A stretch of DNA of 64,000 bases from Rhodospirillales bacterium (GCA_018432935.1 JAHDSF010000022.1:248001-312000), one strand, 5' to 3'. Counted from the first letter of the stretch, positions 10,089 through 19,872 are shown. Numbers and translations are program-made. The notes: generated by a model from the sequence alone, not told the origin.

Positions 10089-11420
10089 GTGCCGAGGCCG
10101 CTGCTTGCGCGATCCGCCGCAGGGCTTTGCGGAGAGGTCCGGGTCCCCGGCGACAAGTCGATCTCGCACCGCGCGCTGATGCTGGCGGCGCTCGCGGTCG
10201 GCGAGAGCCGCATCGACGGTCTGCTCGAGGGCGAGGACGTGCTGCGCACGGCCGCCGCGATGCGGGCGCTCGGCGCCCTCGTCGAGCGCGAGGGCCCCGG
10301 CTGCTGGCGGGTCGCCGGCTGCGGCGTCGGCGGGCTGGCCGAGCCGGCCGACGTCCTCGATATGGGCAACTCGGGCACCGCCGCCCGGCTTCTGATGGGG
10401 GTGCTCGCGACCCATGGCTTCACCGCCTTCATGACCGGGGACGCCTCGTTGCGGCGACGCCCGATGCGCCGCGTCACCGCGCCGCTCGAAGGGTTCGGCG
10501 CCCGGTTCGTCGGCCGCGAGGGCGGCCGCCTGCCGATTGCGATCGAGGGCGCGGCCGAGGCATTGCCGGTCCGCTACCGGCTTCCGGTCGCCTCGGCGCA
10601 GGTGAAGTCGGCGGTGCTGCTGGCGGGTCTCAACGCACCGGGACTGACCACCGTGGTCGAGCCGACCCCCAGCCGCGATCATACCGAGCGCATGCTGGCC
10701 CACTTCGGGGTTCCGGTAACGGTGGAAGATGACGGCAGCGGCGGGCGAATCGTCTCGGTGCAGGGCGAAGTCGAGTTCGCGGGCCGCGACCTGGTGGTGC
10801 CGGGCGACGTCTCGTCCGCCGCTTTCCCGCTGGTGGCTGCGATTCTCGGCCCGGGCTCCGAGGTCCGCATCCGCAACGTCGGCCTCAATCCCCTGCGCGC
10901 CGGGCTGATCGAGATCCTGCGCGGGATGGGAGCCGAAATCGGTGTCGAGGGCGAGCGCACCGCCGCCGGCGAGCCGGTGGCCGACCTGGTGGTCCGCGGC
11001 TCGCGCCTGCACGGGGTCGCGGTGCCGCCCGACAGGGTGCCGTCGACCATCGACGAGTTCCCGGTTCTGGCGGTGGCGGCGGCCTGCGCCGACGGCGACA
11101 CCCGGATGGAGGGGCTGGCCGAGCTGCGGGTCAAGGAGAGCGACCGGCTGTCGGCGATTGCCCGCGGGCTTGCCGCCTGCGGAGTGGCGCTGGAGGAGGG
11201 CGAGGACAGTCTCGTCATCCACGGCACCGGCCGGCCGCCGCGCGGCGGGGCGACTATCGCGGTCGACCTCGACCACCGCATTGCCATGGCGTTTCTGACC
11301 CTGGGGACGGCGACCCCCGAGCCGGTGGCCGTCGACGACGGCACACCGATCGACACCAGCTTTCCCGGCTTCGTCGCGCTGATGAACGGACTGGGGGCGC
11401 GAATCGAGGAGAATTCATGA
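10089..11420 (+). CDS. aroA: 3-phosphoshikimate 1-carboxyvinyltransferase (EPSP synthase)
   Basis: Catalyses PEP plus shikimate-3-phosphate to EPSP, the sixth shikimate-pathway step. The protein has 443 residues. GTG at 10089 is chosen because AGGAGG ends seven bases before it. Key motifs are KSISHR with Lys23, NSGTA with Gly96, [27 protein letters not shown], the catalytic-region [14 protein letters not shown] and RVKESDRL. The overall pattern ([20 protein letters not shown]) is that of class II EPSP synthases, but the PEP-site loop keeps Gly96 where the classical class II example has Ala. The stop overlaps cmk by four bases. Confidence 0.97.
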   Translation: MPRPLLARSAAGLCGEVRVPGDKSISHRALMLAALAVGESRIDGLLEGEDVLRTAAAMRALGALVEREGPGCWRVAGCGVGGLAEPADVLDMGNSGTAARLLMGVLATHGFTAFMTGDASLRRRPMRRVTAPLEGFGARFVGREGGRLPIAIEGAAEALPVRYRLPVASAQVKSAVLLAGLNAPGLTTVVEPTPSRDHTERMLAHFGVPVTVEDDGSGGRIVSVQGEVEFAGRDLVVPGDVSSAAFPLVAAILGPGSEVRIRNVGLNPLRAGLIEILRGMGAEIGVEGERTAAGEPVADLVVRGSRLHGVAVPPDRVPSTIDEFPVLAVAAACADGDTRMEGLAELRVKESDRLSAIARGLAACGVALEEGEDSLVIHGTGRPPRGGATIAVDLDHRIAMAFLTLGTATPEPVAVDDGTPIDTSFPGFVALMNGLGARIEENS

Positions 11421-12076
11421 CCGGCAGGTCCTTCGTCATTGCCATCGACGGCCCCGCGGCGGCCGGCAAGGGAACCCTGGCGCGTCGGCTGGCCGACCAT
11501 TTCGGCTATGCCCTCTTGGATACCGGTCTGCTGTACCGCGCCGTCGGCCGCCGCGTTTTGGACCGCGGCGGCAACCCGTCCGATCCCCTGGCGGCGGGCG
11601 CCGCCGCGCGTGCGCTTCGCCCCGAGAACCTCGACGATCCCCGGCTGCGGCTGGACGAGGCCGCTGGCGCCGCCTCGAAAGTGGCGGCTATTCCCGAGGT
11701 CCGGGCCGCGCTGCTCGACTTTCAGCGCGGTTTTGCGGCGCATCCTCCGGACGGCAAGAGAGGGGCGGTGCTCGACGGGCGCGACATCGGCACCCATGTC
11801 TGTCCGAACGCCGACGCCAAGATCTTCGTCACCGCCAGCGTCGAGGTGCGCGCCGAGCGTCGTGTTAAGGAGTTGCGGGAAAGAGGCTTGGACGTTATAC
11901 CTAGCGCCGTTCTGCAGGACATGAAGGAACGCGACGCTCGTGACTCGTCGCGGTCCATAGCGCCGCTGGTGGCGGCGGCCGACGCTTTCGTTCTGGACAC
12001 AAGCAGCCTCGACGCCGATGGTGTCTTCGCTGCGGCGCTGCAATACGTCGCACTGCGGAACCCGACCGGAGCCTGA
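11417..12076 (+). CDS. cmk: Cytidylate kinase
   Basis: Phosphorylates CMP and dCMP using ATP. It has 219 residues, with the P-loop [17 protein letters not shown] near the N-terminus, the substrate region [11 protein letters not shown] and [22 protein letters not shown]. The C-terminal [13 protein letters not shown] is the LID/CMP region. It is translationally coupled to aroA (ATGA) and followed by rpsA, the conserved proteobacterial order cmk-rpsA. Confidence 0.97.
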   Translation: MTGRSFVIAIDGPAAAGKGTLARRLADHFGYALLDTGLLYRAVGRRVLDRGGNPSDPLAAGAAARALRPENLDDPRLRLDEAAGAASKVAAIPEVRAALLDFQRGFAAHPPDGKRGAVLDGRDIGTHVCPNADAKIFVTASVEVRAERRVKELRERGLDVIPSAVLQDMKERDARDSSRSIAPLVAAADAFVLDTSSLDADGVFAAALQYVALRNPTGA

Positions 12077-12198
12077 AGGGGCGGCCGGTGCTTTGTTGTT
12101 GCCGGGCCGCGCCCGGCGTGTGGAGACGGACCCTGCAAGACCGCCGGAGACAACCGGCCGGCCAGCAAGGATCGCGAGGCAAAGGACAAGGACGGAAC

Positions 12199-13944
12199 AT
12201 GGCAGATACCACCAGCACTCCAGCCGACGCCAACCCCGCCGGCATGGAGAATTTCGCCGACCTGCTCAACGAGACGATGGGCGCCGGCGACGGTTTCGAA
12301 GGCCGCGTGATCGCCGGCCGCGTGGTCGGAGTCGAGAACGACCACGTCGTGATCGACGTTGGATTGAAGTCGGAAGGCCGCATCCCGGTCCGGGAATTCG
12401 TCAGCGCCGGCCAGGAGCTGGCGCTCAAAGCCGGTGACACGGTCGACGTCTTCGTCGAGCGCTACGAGGATCGCGACGGCGTCGTGCGCCTGTCGCGCGA
12501 GAAGGCCCGCCGCGAAGAGGCGTGGACCGAGCTGGAGAAGCTGTTCCAGGCCGGCCAGCGCGTCACCGGCGTCATCTTCCGCCGCGTCAAGGGCGGCTTC
12601 ACCGTCGACCTCAACGGCGCGGTGGCGTTCCTGCCCGGCAGCCAGGTCGACATCCGGCCGGTGCGCGACGTCACGCCCCTGATGGGCACGCCGCAGCCGT
12701 TCCAGATTCTGAAGATGGAGCGCAACCGCTCGAACATCGTGGTGTCCCGCCGTGCCGTCCTCGAGGAGGCCCGCGCCGAGGCCCGCGCCGAGCTGGTCGC
12801 CAACCTGAAGGAAGGCCAGGTGCTCGAAGGGGTGGTCAAGAACATCACCGACTACGGCGCCTTCGTCGACCTGGGCGGGGTCGACGGCCTGCTGCACGTC
12901 ACCGATATCGCGTGGCGGCGCATCAACCATCCGTCGGAGGCGCTGCAGATCGGCCAGACCGTCAAGGTCCAGGTGATCCGCTTCAACCCCGACACTCAGC
13001 GCATCAGCCTCGGCATGAAGCAGCTTGAGGCCGACCCGTGGGAAGGCGTCGCCGCCAAGTACCCGCAGGGCGCCAAGTTCACCGGCCGGGTCACCAATAT
13101 CACCGACTACGGCGCCTTCGTGGAGCTGGAGCCGGGCGTCGAGGGTCTGGTCCACGTCTCCGAGATGAGCTGGACCAAGAAGAACGTTCACCCCGGCAAG
13201 ATCGTCTCCACCAGCCAGGAAGTCGAGGTCATGGTCCTCGACGTCGACTCCGAGAAGCGCCGCATCTCGCTCGGCCTCAAGCAGTGCCTGCAGAATCCGT
13301 GGGAGAGCTTCGCCGAGTCGCACCCGGCGGGCACGGAAGTCGAGGGCGAGGTCAAGAACATCACCGAGTTCGGCCTGTTCATCGGTCTGCCCGGCGACAT
13401 CGACGGCATGGCACACCTGTCGGATCTGTCGTGGGAGATGTCGGGCGAGGAGGCCCTGGCCGGCTACAAGAAGGGCGACATGGTCAAGGCCAAGGTGCTC
13501 GATGTCGACGTCGCCAAGGAGCGCATCAGCCTCGGCGTCAAGCAGCTCAGCGACGATCCCTTCGAGCATGGCCTGGCGGCAATCAAGCGCGGCGACGTCG
13601 TGACCTGCGTGGTCGAGTCGGTGCAGGAGAACGGGCTCGAGGTCGCGGTGCCGGGCGGCCTGCACGGCTTCATCCGCAAGGGCGATCTGTCCCGCGACCG
13701 CAGCGAGCAGCGGCCCGACCGCTTCGCCAAGGACGAACGGGTCGACGCCAAGGTCTCCCAGATCGACCGCAACACGCGTCGCGTCCTGCTGTCGATCAAG
13801 GCCAAGGAGATCGAGGAGGAGAAGCAGGCGATGGCCGACTACGGCTCCTCCGACTCCGGCGCCAGCCTTGGCGATATCCTGGGTGCGGCCCTGCGCGAGC
13901 GCGAGAAGCAGCAGCAGGAAGCCGACGAAGACAGCAAGTCCTGA
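12199..13944 (+). CDS. rpsA: 30S ribosomal protein S1
   Basis: A 581-residue protein with six S1 (OB-fold) repeats. The first two are divergent repeats that bind the ribosome (about 30-180). The last four are canonical RNA-binding repeats with signatures such as VKNITDYGAFVDLGGVDGLLH and VTNITDYGAFVELEPGVEGL. It brings mRNA to the 30S subunit. The ATG start at 12199 follows AAGGACAAGGACGG; the open frame upstream lacks S1 similarity. The 122-base leader after cmk may carry the usual S1 autoregulatory region, but no structure could be defined by eye. Confidence 0.97.
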   Translation: MADTTSTPADANPAGMENFADLLNETMGAGDGFEGRVIAGRVVGVENDHVVIDVGLKSEGRIPVREFVSAGQELALKAGDTVDVFVERYEDRDGVVRLSREKARREEAWTELEKLFQAGQRVTGVIFRRVKGGFTVDLNGAVAFLPGSQVDIRPVRDVTPLMGTPQPFQILKMERNRSNIVVSRRAVLEEARAEARAELVANLKEGQVLEGVVKNITDYGAFVDLGGVDGLLHVTDIAWRRINHPSEALQIGQTVKVQVIRFNPDTQRISLGMKQLEADPWEGVAAKYPQGAKFTGRVTNITDYGAFVELEPGVEGLVHVSEMSWTKKNVHPGKIVSTSQEVEVMVLDVDSEKRRISLGLKQCLQNPWESFAESHPAGTEVEGEVKNITEFGLFIGLPGDIDGMAHLSDLSWEMSGEEALAGYKKGDMVKAKVLDVDVAKERISLGVKQLSDDPFEHGLAAIKRGDVVTCVVESVQENGLEVAVPGGLHGFIRKGDLSRDRSEQRPDRFAKDERVDAKVSQIDRNTRRVLLSIKAKEIEEEKQAMADYGSSDSGASLGDILGAALREREKQQQEADEDSKS

Positions 13945-13950
13945 GATATC

Positions 13951-13983
13951 GAACGGACGGCCGGATCTTCCGGCCGTCCGTTC
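13951..13983 (+). terminator. Hairpin terminator after rpsA
   Basis: A perfect 15-base stem (13951-13965 with 13969-13983) closes a TCT loop six bases after the rpsA stop. No T run follows, so it may be a strong pause, a processing site or a Rho-assisted end rather than a classic intrinsic terminator. Confidence 0.7.
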
Positions 13984-14005
13984 CGTCTCGGGGGAGGACT
14001 TTGTC

Positions 14006-14914
14006 ATGTTGGACGCCGACCGAATCGCCGATCGTCGGCGCCTCAAGCGTAGTCTGAACCTGTGGCGGGTGATCGCCGTGCTGGCGGTTGCCGCCTTGGG
14101 AGCTTACGTCGCCCTGGCCGGCCGCACCGACCTTAGTGGTGACTACGTCGCCCGCCTGCGGCTGGACGACATCATCTTCGACGAGAGCTGGCGCGAGGAG
14201 GCGTTGCGAACGCTGGCCTCCGACGCCCGCTGTCGAGCCCTGGTGGTGCGTATCGACAGCCCCGGCGGAACCTTCGTCGGCGGCCAGACGATGATGATGG
14301 CGCTGCGCCGGGTTGCTGCCGAGAAGCCGGTGGTGGCGGTGATGGGCGAAATGGCGACCTCGGGCGCCTATATGAGCGCGCTCGGTGCCGACCACATGAT
14401 CGCCAATCCGGGCACGCTGACCGGCTCGATCGGCGTCATCCTGCAGTCGGCCGAAATCACCGAGTTGCTGGCCAAGCTCGGGGTCGAGCCGGTGACGATC
14501 AAGAGCGCGCCCCTCAAGGCGACCCCCAACCCCTTCGAGCCCTTGACCGACGATGCCCGCACCGCCCTGCGCGACACCGTCATGGACACCTTCGCCCAGT
14601 TCGTCGACATGGTCGTCGAGCGTCGCCGCATGGACCGCGCGGCGGTCGAGGCGGTTGCCGATGGACGGGTCTTCACCGGCCGTCAGGCGCTCGCTCTCGG
14701 GCTGGTTGACGAGATGGGCGACGAAGGCACCGCGCGCCGTTGGCTGGAGCGCGAGAAGAGCATTCCCCTCACCCTGCCGGTGCACGAGGTCGAGCCGCCG
14801 GACGACACCTTCTCACTGCGCGAGCTGGTCTTGGGAGGGGTGAGAAAAGCACTGTCTTCAGAAAGACTTACGCTTGACGGGTTGCTCGCCCTCTGGCAAC
14901 CTGGACTGCGTTGA
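14006..14914 (+). CDS. sppA: Signal peptide peptidase SppA, short form (S49 family)
   Basis: A 302-residue membrane-anchored serine protease that degrades cleaved signal peptides. One N-terminal TM (about 21-42) precedes the S49 domain. Features are [15 protein letters not shown], the nucleophile Ser in [26 protein letters not shown], and the candidate catalytic Lys in [13 protein letters not shown]. The length matches the single-domain SppA36 type rather than the E. coli double-length enzyme. The start follows GGGGAGGA at 13991-13998. It sits between rpsA and ihfB, as in many alphaproteobacteria. Confidence 0.93.
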   Translation: MLDADRIADRRRLKRSLNLWRVIAVLAVAALGAYVALAGRTDLSGDYVARLRLDDIIFDESWREEALRTLASDARCRALVVRIDSPGGTFVGGQTMMMALRRVAAEKPVVAVMGEMATSGAYMSALGADHMIANPGTLTGSIGVILQSAEITELLAKLGVEPVTIKSAPLKATPNPFEPLTDDARTALRDTVMDTFAQFVDMVVERRRMDRAAVEAVADGRVFTGRQALALGLVDEMGDEGTARRWLEREKSIPLTLPVHEVEPPDDTFSLRELVLGGVRKALSSERLTLDGLLALWQPGLR

Positions 14915-14999
14915 AGCCGCACAGAAACGGATCAGGGTCGGACGGCGCTCCGGGTGGAACGGGCGTCCCATGCAATTGGGGTCGTCGGAGGGAACGAGC

Positions 15000-15284
15000 A
15001 TGACCAAGTCGGAACTCATCGCGCGCCTTGCCGCAGACAATCCTCACCTGTACCACCGCGACGTCGAACGGATCGTCACCACCATTTTCGACGAGATCAC
15101 CGCGGCGCTGGCCGACGGCGACCGGGTCGAACTGCGCGGCTTCGGCGCCTTCTCGGTGCGCGAGCGCAACGCCCGCACCGGCCGCAACCCTCGCACCGGC
15201 GACTCCGTCTCGGTCGATGCCAAGTACATCCCCTACTTCAAGACCGGCAAGCAGCTGCGCGACCGCCTGAACGGCAAGCCATGA
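15000..15284 (+). CDS. ihfB: Integration host factor subunit beta
   Basis: A 94-residue DNA-bending protein of the HU/IHF family that forms a heterodimer with IhfA. The beta-arm signature [20 protein letters not shown] with the intercalating Pro in GRNPRTG is visible, as is the C-terminal [16 protein letters not shown] typical of IhfB. The ATG at 15000 fits the family start (MTKSELI). Its stop overlaps the next gene by four bases. Confidence 0.97.
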   Translation: MTKSELIARLAADNPHLYHRDVERIVTTIFDEITAALADGDRVELRGFGAFSVRERNARTGRNPRTGDSVSVDAKYIPYFKTGKQLRDRLNGKP

Positions 15285-15610
15285 CGCTAGCCGGGCGCAT
15301 GGTCGGGCTCCTGATCTGGATCGTGATGATCCCGGTTGCCGCTGTCGTGGTCGCCTTTGCGGTCTCCAATCGCCAGCCGATCGGCCTTGACCTGTGGCCG
15401 TTGCCCTACCAGATCGAGGCCCCGGTCTACTTGGTTGTCCTGCTGGCGATGCTGGCGGGATTCCTGGTCGGCGGCTTCGTCGCCTGGACCTCGTCGCTGC
15501 GCCGACGTCGTCGCGCGGTGGCTCGCGTCAAGGCCAGGGCGGAGGAAGAGAAGACGCAAGCGGTGGCCGAAGCCGGCACCGCCGTGGCCACCGCCCCGCC
15601 GCAATCCTGA
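15281..15610 (+). CDS. LapA-domain (DUF1049) inner-membrane protein
   Basis: A 109-residue protein with two TM helices (about 8-29 and 45-68). They are separated by the LapA-type loop [20 protein letters not shown], and a basic [19 protein letters not shown] cytoplasmic coiled segment follows. Relatives (E. coli LapA/YciS) act with LapB in controlling LPS synthesis; no lapB is adjacent here. It is translationally coupled to ihfB, a conserved pairing. Confidence 0.88.
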   Translation: MTLAGRMVGLLIWIVMIPVAAVVVAFAVSNRQPIGLDLWPLPYQIEAPVYLVVLLAMLAGFLVGGFVAWTSSLRRRRRAVARVKARAEEEKTQAVAEAGTAVATAPPQS

Positions 15611-15621
15611 AGGGGGTTATT

Positions 15622-16332
15622 ATGAGCGTGAAGCTTCCGAGGCGGGTGTTCGCCGCTCTCGATACCACCGATGCCGCGCGCGCCGGCGCGCTGGCTCAGG
15701 CGCTGGCCGGCCAGGTCGGCGGCCTCAAGCTCGGCAAGGAGTTCTTCACCGCCTTCGGGCCAGAGGGGGTGCGCCGGATCACCGCGGTCGGCCTGCCGGT
15801 GTTCCTTGACCTCAAGTGGCATGACATCCCGAACACGGTGGCCGGCGCGGTGCGCGCTGCCCTGCCGCTGCGGCTTGCCATGCTCAACGTCCACGCCTCG
15901 GGCGGGCCGGCGATGCTGCGCGCCGCGGTCGCGGCCGCCGCCGGGGCCAAGGACGAGCGCCCGCTGGTGATCGCCGTCACCGTGCTGACCTCGCTCGACG
16001 ATGCCGACCTCGCAGCGGTCGGGGTGAACGCGTCCGCCGCCGACCAGGCGGTGCGGCTGGCTGTCCTGGCGCAAGGCTGCGGCGCCGACGGCGTCGTCTG
16101 CTCGCCGCGCGAGATCCGTCGGTTGCGCGCCGAATGCGGGCCCGCTTTCCGCCTGGTGGTGCCCGGCATCCGCCCGTCGTGGGCGGCGGCCGGCGACCAG
16201 AAGCGCATCATGACCCCGGCCGAGGCGTTCGCCGAGGGGGCCGACGACCTCGTCATCGGCCGCCCGATCACCGGCGCCTCGGACCCCGCCGAGGCCGCCC
16301 GCCGAATCGCGGAGGAGATCGCCGGAGCCTGA
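15622..16332 (+). CDS. pyrF: Orotidine 5'-phosphate decarboxylase
   Basis: Last step of UMP synthesis. It has 236 residues, with FAALDTTDAARAGAL at the first strand, Lys in GLKLGKEFF, and the catalytic charged tetrad region VFLDLKWHDIPNTVAGAV. Later come the phosphate-binding VVPGIRPSWAAAGDQKR and LVIGRPITGASDP. The start ATG follows AGGGGG with close spacing. It belongs to the class I family of Gram-negative enzymes. Confidence 0.96.
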   Translation: MSVKLPRRVFAALDTTDAARAGALAQALAGQVGGLKLGKEFFTAFGPEGVRRITAVGLPVFLDLKWHDIPNTVAGAVRAALPLRLAMLNVHASGGPAMLRAAVAAAAGAKDERPLVIAVTVLTSLDDADLAAVGVNASAADQAVRLAVLAQGCGADGVVCSPREIRRLRAECGPAFRLVVPGIRPSWAAAGDQKRIMTPAEAFAEGADDLVIGRPITGASDPAEAARRIAEEIAGA

Positions 16333-16338
16333 CCCGCC

Positions 16339-17298
16339 ATGCTGCAACGAGTATGGCAGTCCACGATGATCGCGCTGGCGCGGCCGGCGTGGCTGCGCAC
16401 GCGAATCCAGGCCTGGCGCGCCACCTCGGCGCTGGCGACCCGCTTTGTCGCCGGGACCACGGCGGAGGAAGGAGTGGCGCGAGCCGAGGCGATGTTCGCC
16501 CGCGAGGGCTTGCGCGCCTCGCTCTACTACCTCGGCGAATACGTCGACACGCCTGAGCGGGTGGCCGAGAACGTTGCCGCCAAGCACGCGGTAGCGCGTC
16601 TGCTGGCCGCCACCTCGCTCGAGGTCCACGTCTCGGTCGATCCGACCCAGATCGGCCAGTGCGTCGATCCCGGGAACGTCGAAGGGCGCGCGCAGGCGAT
16701 CGCAGCGACGGTGGCCGGTGCGGCGACCGGACGCCCCGGCCTCAACGTCATGATGATCGACATGGAGGACGACACCGTGGTCGGTGCCACCATCGCCCTC
16801 CACGACCGTCTCAAGGCCGCTGGCCTGCCGGTCGCCCTCACCCTGCAGGCCTATCTCCGCCGTACCGAGAAGGACCTCGATGCGCAGGTTCGGGCGGGTT
16901 CTGCGGTGCGGCTGGTCAAGGGCGCCTTCGTCGCCGGCCGCGCCATCGCCTTTGCCGGTGGTGGCGAGATCAAGGCGGCCTATCGGCACCTTGTCGAGCG
17001 CATGTTCTCGTCCGAGGCGCGGGAACACGGCTTCTACCCGATCGTCGCCACGCACGACGACCGCCTGCAGGATCACGCCATCGCCGCCGCCGAGCGCAAC
17101 GGCTGGCCGAAAGACGCGTTCGAGTTCGAAATGCTGCTGGGGGTCAGGGAGAGCTTGGCCCGGCAGCGGATCGCCGAGGGTTTCCGGGTCCGCCTTTACA
17201 CGCCGTTCGGGCGGGACTGGTGGCCGTACGCGATCCGCCGCATCGGCGAGAGTCCGGGCAACGGGCGGCTGCTTGCGCGCGCCATGCTGGGTCCATGA
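16339..17298 (+). CDS. Proline dehydrogenase, monofunctional
   Basis: A 319-residue FAD-dependent (beta-alpha)8 enzyme that oxidises proline to pyrroline-5-carboxylate. Family motifs are SLYYLGEYVD, ALTLQAYLRRTEKDL, RLVKGAF, FYPIVATHDDRL, FEFEMLLGVRESL and the substrate-binding RLYTPFGRDWWPYAIRRIGE. The end pattern is that of the small Thermus/Bacillus-type ProDH rather than of the giant PutA. No P5C dehydrogenase is adjacent. The gene begins six bases after pyrF and may be co-transcribed with it. Confidence 0.92.
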   Translation: MLQRVWQSTMIALARPAWLRTRIQAWRATSALATRFVAGTTAEEGVARAEAMFAREGLRASLYYLGEYVDTPERVAENVAAKHAVARLLAATSLEVHVSVDPTQIGQCVDPGNVEGRAQAIAATVAGAATGRPGLNVMMIDMEDDTVVGATIALHDRLKAAGLPVALTLQAYLRRTEKDLDAQVRAGSAVRLVKGAFVAGRAIAFAGGGEIKAAYRHLVERMFSSEAREHGFYPIVATHDDRLQDHAIAAAERNGWPKDAFEFEMLLGVRESLARQRIAEGFRVRLYTPFGRDWWPYAIRRIGESPGNGRLLARAMLGP

Positions 17299-17343
17299 GG
17301 CGTCCCCTTGCCCCGCCGCCGCTTCCGGTCTAGGTAGCGGAGC

Positions 17344-18003
17344 ATGGCCATCATCGTCAAAATCTGCGGCTTGAAGACGCCCGAGACGGTATCCGCCGCG
17401 GTCGGGGCGGGGGCGGACATGGTCGGCTTCGTCTTCTTCGCCCGCTCGCCGCGCTGCGTGACGGCTGCCGAGGCGGCCGCCCTGGCCGGTGCGGTGCCGG
17501 CGGGCGTTATCCGCACCGCCCTGTTCGTCGATGCCGCCGACGCCGAGATCGCTGCCGTCGTGGAACAGGTGCCGTTGGAGCTCTTGCAGCTCCACGGATC
17601 GGAAACGCCGCAACGCTGCGTCGATGTGCGACGGCGGTTCGGGGTGCCGGTGATGAAGGCGCTGGGCGTGGCCTCGGCCGCCGACGTGACGGCGGCGCGG
17701 GCTTATGAGGGCGCCTGCGACCGGCTGCTGTTCGACGCCAAGCCCGGACCGGACGCTGCCCGCCCTGGCGGCAACGCAGAAGCCTTCGAGTGGCATCTGC
17801 TGGCGGGCACCGCGTGGCCGGTGCCGTGGCTCCTGGCCGGCGGCCTGACCGCCGAAACCGTCGGCGAGGCGATCGCCGCGTCGGGGGCGCCGGGGGTCGA
17901 TGTCTCTTCCGGCGTCGAGGATGTGCCGGGCGTCAAGAGCGCGGCCAAGATCCGCGCTTTCCTCGCCGCTGCGCGCGCCGAGGGCAAAAAGGGGTCAGAG
18001 TGA
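17344..18003 (+). CDS. trpF: Phosphoribosylanthranilate isomerase
   Basis: Third step of the tryptophan branch, an Amadori rearrangement of phosphoribosylanthranilate. It has 219 residues, with catalytic Cys in VKICGLKTPE, Asp/phosphate-site segments LFDAKPG, LLAGGLTAETVGEA and DVSSGVEDVPGVKSAAKI. The last six residues (GKKGSE) and the stop codon are encoded by the left arm of a 59-base palindrome, so the natural C-terminus appears to have been replaced or extended by that element. trpB and trpA, the usual neighbours, are not in the window. Confidence 0.95.
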   Translation: MAIIVKICGLKTPETVSAAVGAGADMVGFVFFARSPRCVTAAEAAALAGAVPAGVIRTALFVDAADAEIAAVVEQVPLELLQLHGSETPQRCVDVRRRFGVPVMKALGVASAADVTAARAYEGACDRLLFDAKPGPDAARPGGNAEAFEWHLLAGTAWPVPWLLAGGLTAETVGEAIAASGAPGVDVSSGVEDVPGVKSAAKIRAFLAAARAEGKKGSE

Positions 18004-18040
18004 TTTTTCGAGGAAAAATGACTCTGACCCCTTTTTGCCC
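17982..18040. repeat. REP-like palindrome acting as bidirectional terminator
   Basis: GGGCAAAAAGGGGTCAGAGT (17982-18001) is perfectly inverted at 18021-18040. Inside, ATTTTTC (18003-18009) pairs with GAAAAAT (18013-18019) around a three-base loop, leaving one G-G mismatch. This gives 27 paired positions in one 59-base element between convergent trpF and the AspT-type gene. The core GGGGTCAGAGT with flanking A/T runs resembles dispersed palindromes I associate with REP-type elements in proteobacteria. It appears only once in this window, so dispersal cannot be shown here. Confidence 0.8.
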
Positions 18041-18052
18041 TTTTCGTCCTTT

Positions 18053-19732
18053 TTACCCGCCGCCGCTCCACAGCAGCAGCACCATCACCTGCGGCGCCAG
18101 GATGCGCAGGAACATGACCAGAGGATAGACGGTGGCATAGGCGAGCGCCGGCGCCTCAGAGGTAGACAGGTTGTTGGCGAAGGCAAGCGCCGGCGGATCG
18201 GTCATGCTGCCGGCCAGCAGCCCACAGACGGTGAGGTAGTTGAGCCGGAACACCACGCGGGCGAGAAAGCCGAAGACCAGCAGCGGCAGCAGCGTGATGA
18301 CGGCGCCGTAGAGGATCCACAGCAGGCCGTCGCCCTCGACCAGGGTTTCGACGAAGTGGACGCCCGAGCGCAGGCCGACCACCGACAGGAACAGGACGAT
18401 GCCGATCTCGCGCAGCACGTGGTTGGCCGCCGGCGGCATGAACCAGACCAGACGACCGACGTGGCCGAGGCGGGCCAGCACGATCGCTGCGATCAGCGGC
18501 CCGCCCGCCAGTCCCAGCTTGAGTGCCGCAGGCATGCCCGGCAGGCTGAGGGGAAGGCTGCCCAGCGCCACCCCCAGCGCGATGCCGAGGAAGATCGGCA
18601 GCACCTGGGCCTGGCGCAGCCGCTTCTCCTCGTTGCCGATCACGCCGGCCGCATGCTGGATGTCCTCGGCGGTGCCGATCACCGACAGGATGTCGCCGAA
18701 CTGGAGACGCAAGGGGGCCGCGGGGACCAGCTCGACCCCGGCGCGGGTGACCCGCGAGACGACGACGTTGTGGGCGCGCAAGAGGTCGAGGGCGGGAATC
18801 TCCTTGCCCAACACCTCGGTGTTGGTCACCACCAGCCGCTCCCACCGCAGGTCGCTCGAGGCGGCGGCAGGATTGACCTTGGACTCCTCGCCCAGAATCA
18901 GCTTCATCTTGTTGATCCTGGCGGGAGGCCCCACCAGCAGCAGCACGTCGCCGACCGTCACCCGAGCCTCGGGGTGGGCCACCCGGACCTCGCCCTGGTG
19001 GTAGATGCGCGAGATCACGATCTTCAGCTCGGCCAGCCCGGGCAGCTCGCGCACGGTAAGGCCGTCGATATTGGTGTTGCGGACCTCGACGCTGACCGCC
19101 TGGATCGGCGTGGTGTCGGCCCGTTGCTGGCGCTCGAACGCTGCCGCTTCGTTCTGGATGCCGATCCTGAGCACGGCGCGGACCAGCAGCATGGCGATCA
19201 GAATGCCGGCGATGCCGAACGGATAGGCGACCGCATAGCCGAGGCCGGGCAGCTCGGAGGTGGCGGCATCGGCCCCCATCTGCTTCAGCATCTCCTGGGC
19301 CGCGCCCAGCGACGGCGTGTTCGTCACCGCGCCCGAGAACAGGCCGAGGGCGGCGGGCAGGGGCAGGTCGGTGGCGGCGTAGAGCCCGATCGTCACCAAC
19401 ACCCCCAGCACCACGATGCCGGCCGCCAGCAGGTTGAGCGTCAGGCCGGATTTCTTCAGCGCCGAGAAGAAACCGGGACCGACCTGGATGCCGATCGTAT
19501 AGACGAACAGGATCAGCCCGAACTCGCGGATGAACTCGGAGGCGCCGGCCTCGAGGCTGGCGCCGAAGTGGCCGAACAGGATGCCGGCGAACAGCACGCC
19601 GCCGATGCCGATCTCCATGCCGCGGATGCGTACGCGGCCGACCGCCAGCCCGAGCGACGCCACCAGACAGATGATCAGGACGGTCTGCGCGACGCCATGC
19701 ATGCCCGGAATCTGGAAGATGGATTCGTCCAT
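18053..19732 (-). CDS. AspT/YidE/YbjL-type transporter with two RCK_C domains
   Basis: A 559-residue membrane protein of the aspartate:alanine exchanger family. It has two AspT membrane duplications (about 10-165 and 390-555), each with the family motif region (GLFSGAVTNTPSLGAA and GLLAGSMTDPPALAFA). Between them lie two TrkA_C/RCK-like cytoplasmic domains (ELPGLAELKIVISRIYHQGE and DLLRAHNVVVSRVTRAGVEL). Characterised relatives exchange dicarboxylates or amino acids; the substrate here is unknown. The start at 19732 begins at the first membrane segment; the longer frame upstream runs through the tRNA-Gly region and is not used. Confidence 0.9.
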   Translation of the reverse strand: MDESIFQIPGMHGVAQTVLIICLVASLGLAVGRVRIRGMEIGIGGVLFAGILFGHFGASLEAGASEFIREFGLILFVYTIGIQVGPGFFSALKKSGLTLNLLAAGIVVLGVLVTIGLYAATDLPLPAALGLFSGAVTNTPSLGAAQEMLKQMGADAATSELPGLGYAVAYPFGIAGILIAMLLVRAVLRIGIQNEAAAFERQQRADTTPIQAVSVEVRNTNIDGLTVRELPGLAELKIVISRIYHQGEVRVAHPEARVTVGDVLLLVGPPARINKMKLILGEESKVNPAAASSDLRWERLVVTNTEVLGKEIPALDLLRAHNVVVSRVTRAGVELVPAAPLRLQFGDILSVIGTAEDIQHAAGVIGNEEKRLRQAQVLPIFLGIALGVALGSLPLSLPGMPAALKLGLAGGPLIAAIVLARLGHVGRLVWFMPPAANHVLREIGIVLFLSVVGLRSGVHFVETLVEGDGLLWILYGAVITLLPLLVFGFLARVVFRLNYLTVCGLLAGSMTDPPALAFANNLSTSEAPALAYATVYPLVMFLRILAPQVMVLLLWSGGG

Positions 19733-19872
19733 GGCGCCTCGGCTCGCTCGACCGGTTCTCTCGAAGCGCTGCAGGTTCCTTGAACGGCGCGGTCCCTGCA
19801 AGCGCATTGGCGGCAACCCACCAATGCACACGGCACGCGGCTGCGCGGCCGGCGCCGGGATGTACATGAAAA

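Noticed and set aside
17982-18040. Palindrome as end of an insertion sequence
   Set aside because: No transposase, target duplication or second copy in the window; kept only as a REP-like element and terminator.
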